Positions 63,521 to 64,000 of a DNA stretch of 64,000 nt are shown here, one piece after another; the stretch's first letter is position 1, and each line of letters starts with the position of its first letter. Under the pieces are notes generated by a model. That model saw only the letters and a list, made by a program, of their open reading frames with translations. It did no database searches and was not told the DNA's origin. This DNA comes from Arcobacter_B sp049472135 (GTDB taxonomy: Bacteria; Campylobacterota; Campylobacteria; Campylobacterales; Arcobacteraceae). The stretch spans positions 62,001 to 126,000 of the forward strand of contig NZ_JBMOVV010000002.1 in the NCBI RefSeq assembly GCF_049472135.1. The letters run 5' to 3'. Position numbers and translations under genes: made by a program.

Positions 63521-64000
63521 ATGTCAACGTATCCTACGGAGCTAAAAAACCCTCCAATTATTGAATCAATTATTGAAATTAAATTTAATTCATCATTACC
63601 CAACGAAGCAGTATTTGGTGTTTTTTATGAAAAATTAAAAGATAGATACGATGATATAGAGCAATTAAATACTGCCAACTTACCAAAACAGATACTTGAT
63701 GAACAACCTGAATTAAAATTTGCACCACATTACAACCTTAAATCTGAAGGTAAACCATTAAATGTGTTGATAGGTCCTAAGGTTATTATATTTAAATATC
63801 AAAAATACAATAAAGATGTAGAAAATGAATATCCAGGTTGGAACAAATATTTATATACAGAAATTATTGAAATTTTATCTACAATAACAGAAGCAGGATA
63901 TATTAAAGAAATTCTAAGAGTAGGATTAAGAACTATAGACTTTGTTGAAGATGAAATATTTAGTCATCTAAATATAGATATAAGTATGTCTAATAGAGAA
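63521..64000 (+). CDS. TIGR04255-family protein, cut by window edge
   Basis: The frame is open to the right edge: about 160 residues. It starts MSTYPTELKNPPIIESIIEI, then has L-R-V-G-L-R-T-I-D-F near residue 140. N-P-P-I-I-E-S-I-x-E-I-x-F and the R-x-G-L-R motif fit TIGR04255, a sporadically spread family found on mobile or defence loci. AAAAGGAAAAATAG precedes the ATG at a good distance. Function unknown; identification by motif only. Confidence 0.7.
   Translation, partial: MSTYPTELKNPPIIESIIEIKFNSSLPNEAVFGVFYEKLKDRYDDIEQLNTANLPKQILDEQPELKFAPHYNLKSEGKPLNVLIGPKVIIFKYQKYNKDVENEYPGWNKYLYTEIIEILSTITEAGYIKEILRVGLRTIDFVEDEIFSHLNIDISMSNRE

Noticed and set aside
1..64000. CRISPR array, IS elements or rRNA
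   Set aside because: No regularly spaced repeats, no transposase-like frame and no rRNA-like sequence were seen on reading through.

Overview
The window is AT-rich, gene-dense bacterial DNA that looks like a member of the Campylobacterota, most probably Arcobacteraceae. Reasons: fused ispDF followed by an orphan response regulator of the HP1021/Cj1608 type and pgpA; DUF507 next to carA; a fused hisIE; a SpeE-like protein resembling the Helicobacter form; and very low GC. This is a judgement from gene content and protein resemblance, not from a database search. The window is cut at both ends: a gene runs off the left edge and another off the right edge.

Layout. (1) 1-9780, all minus: a compact five-gene operon encoding a TolC-like lipoprotein with SH3 domains, a periplasmic HlyD-like adaptor, a 1472-residue LEPR-XLL/DUF4347/VCBS-repeat surface protein with no Sec signal, a membrane GAF-HlyD adaptor and an M50 metalloprotease (partial). 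It looks like an export system in which an M50 membrane protease stands where an ABC transporter would normally be. (2) 9882-39768: mostly housekeeping genes. These are metH, a methyltransferase/lipoprotein pair, ilvE, an SPFH protein, hisIE, mrp, thiC, an HDOD protein, ispDF, the orphan regulator, pgpA, a five-gene minus operon (aminotransferase-hisZ-purA-DUF507-carA), a tiny lysine-rich histone-like protein with a near-consensus promoter and its own terminator, LysE, a MarR-YceI-dioxygenase-pirin cluster sharing a repeated palindrome, a divergent GAPDH, purM, a short SpeE-like protein, and the coaE-dapF-Bax-purT operon. (3) 39785-56029, all minus: one tightly packed run of 14 genes for a type IV pilus/type II secretion-like machine (secretin, GspE ATPase, GspF, GspL-, GspM- and PilP/GspC-like parts, two pilin-like proteins) together with two large RCC1 beta-propeller proteins and two smaller relatives that share a pilin-like N-terminal module behind Sec signal peptides. 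(4) 56324-63249, all plus: diguanylate cyclase, EAL protein, CBS protein, PhnD-like binding protein and hybrid histidine kinase. (5) 63250-64000: a terminator, a 19-base fragment that looks like the 3' end of a tRNA (possible attachment site), and the start of a TIGR04255-family gene.

How they fit together. The two surface systems (LEPR-XLL secretion operon and RCC1 pilus-like operon) are the accessory, least described parts. The c-di-GMP genes are divergent from the pilus-like operon and may regulate it, but that is inference from position only. The housekeeping part is in ordinary operons separated by clear bidirectional hairpin terminators.
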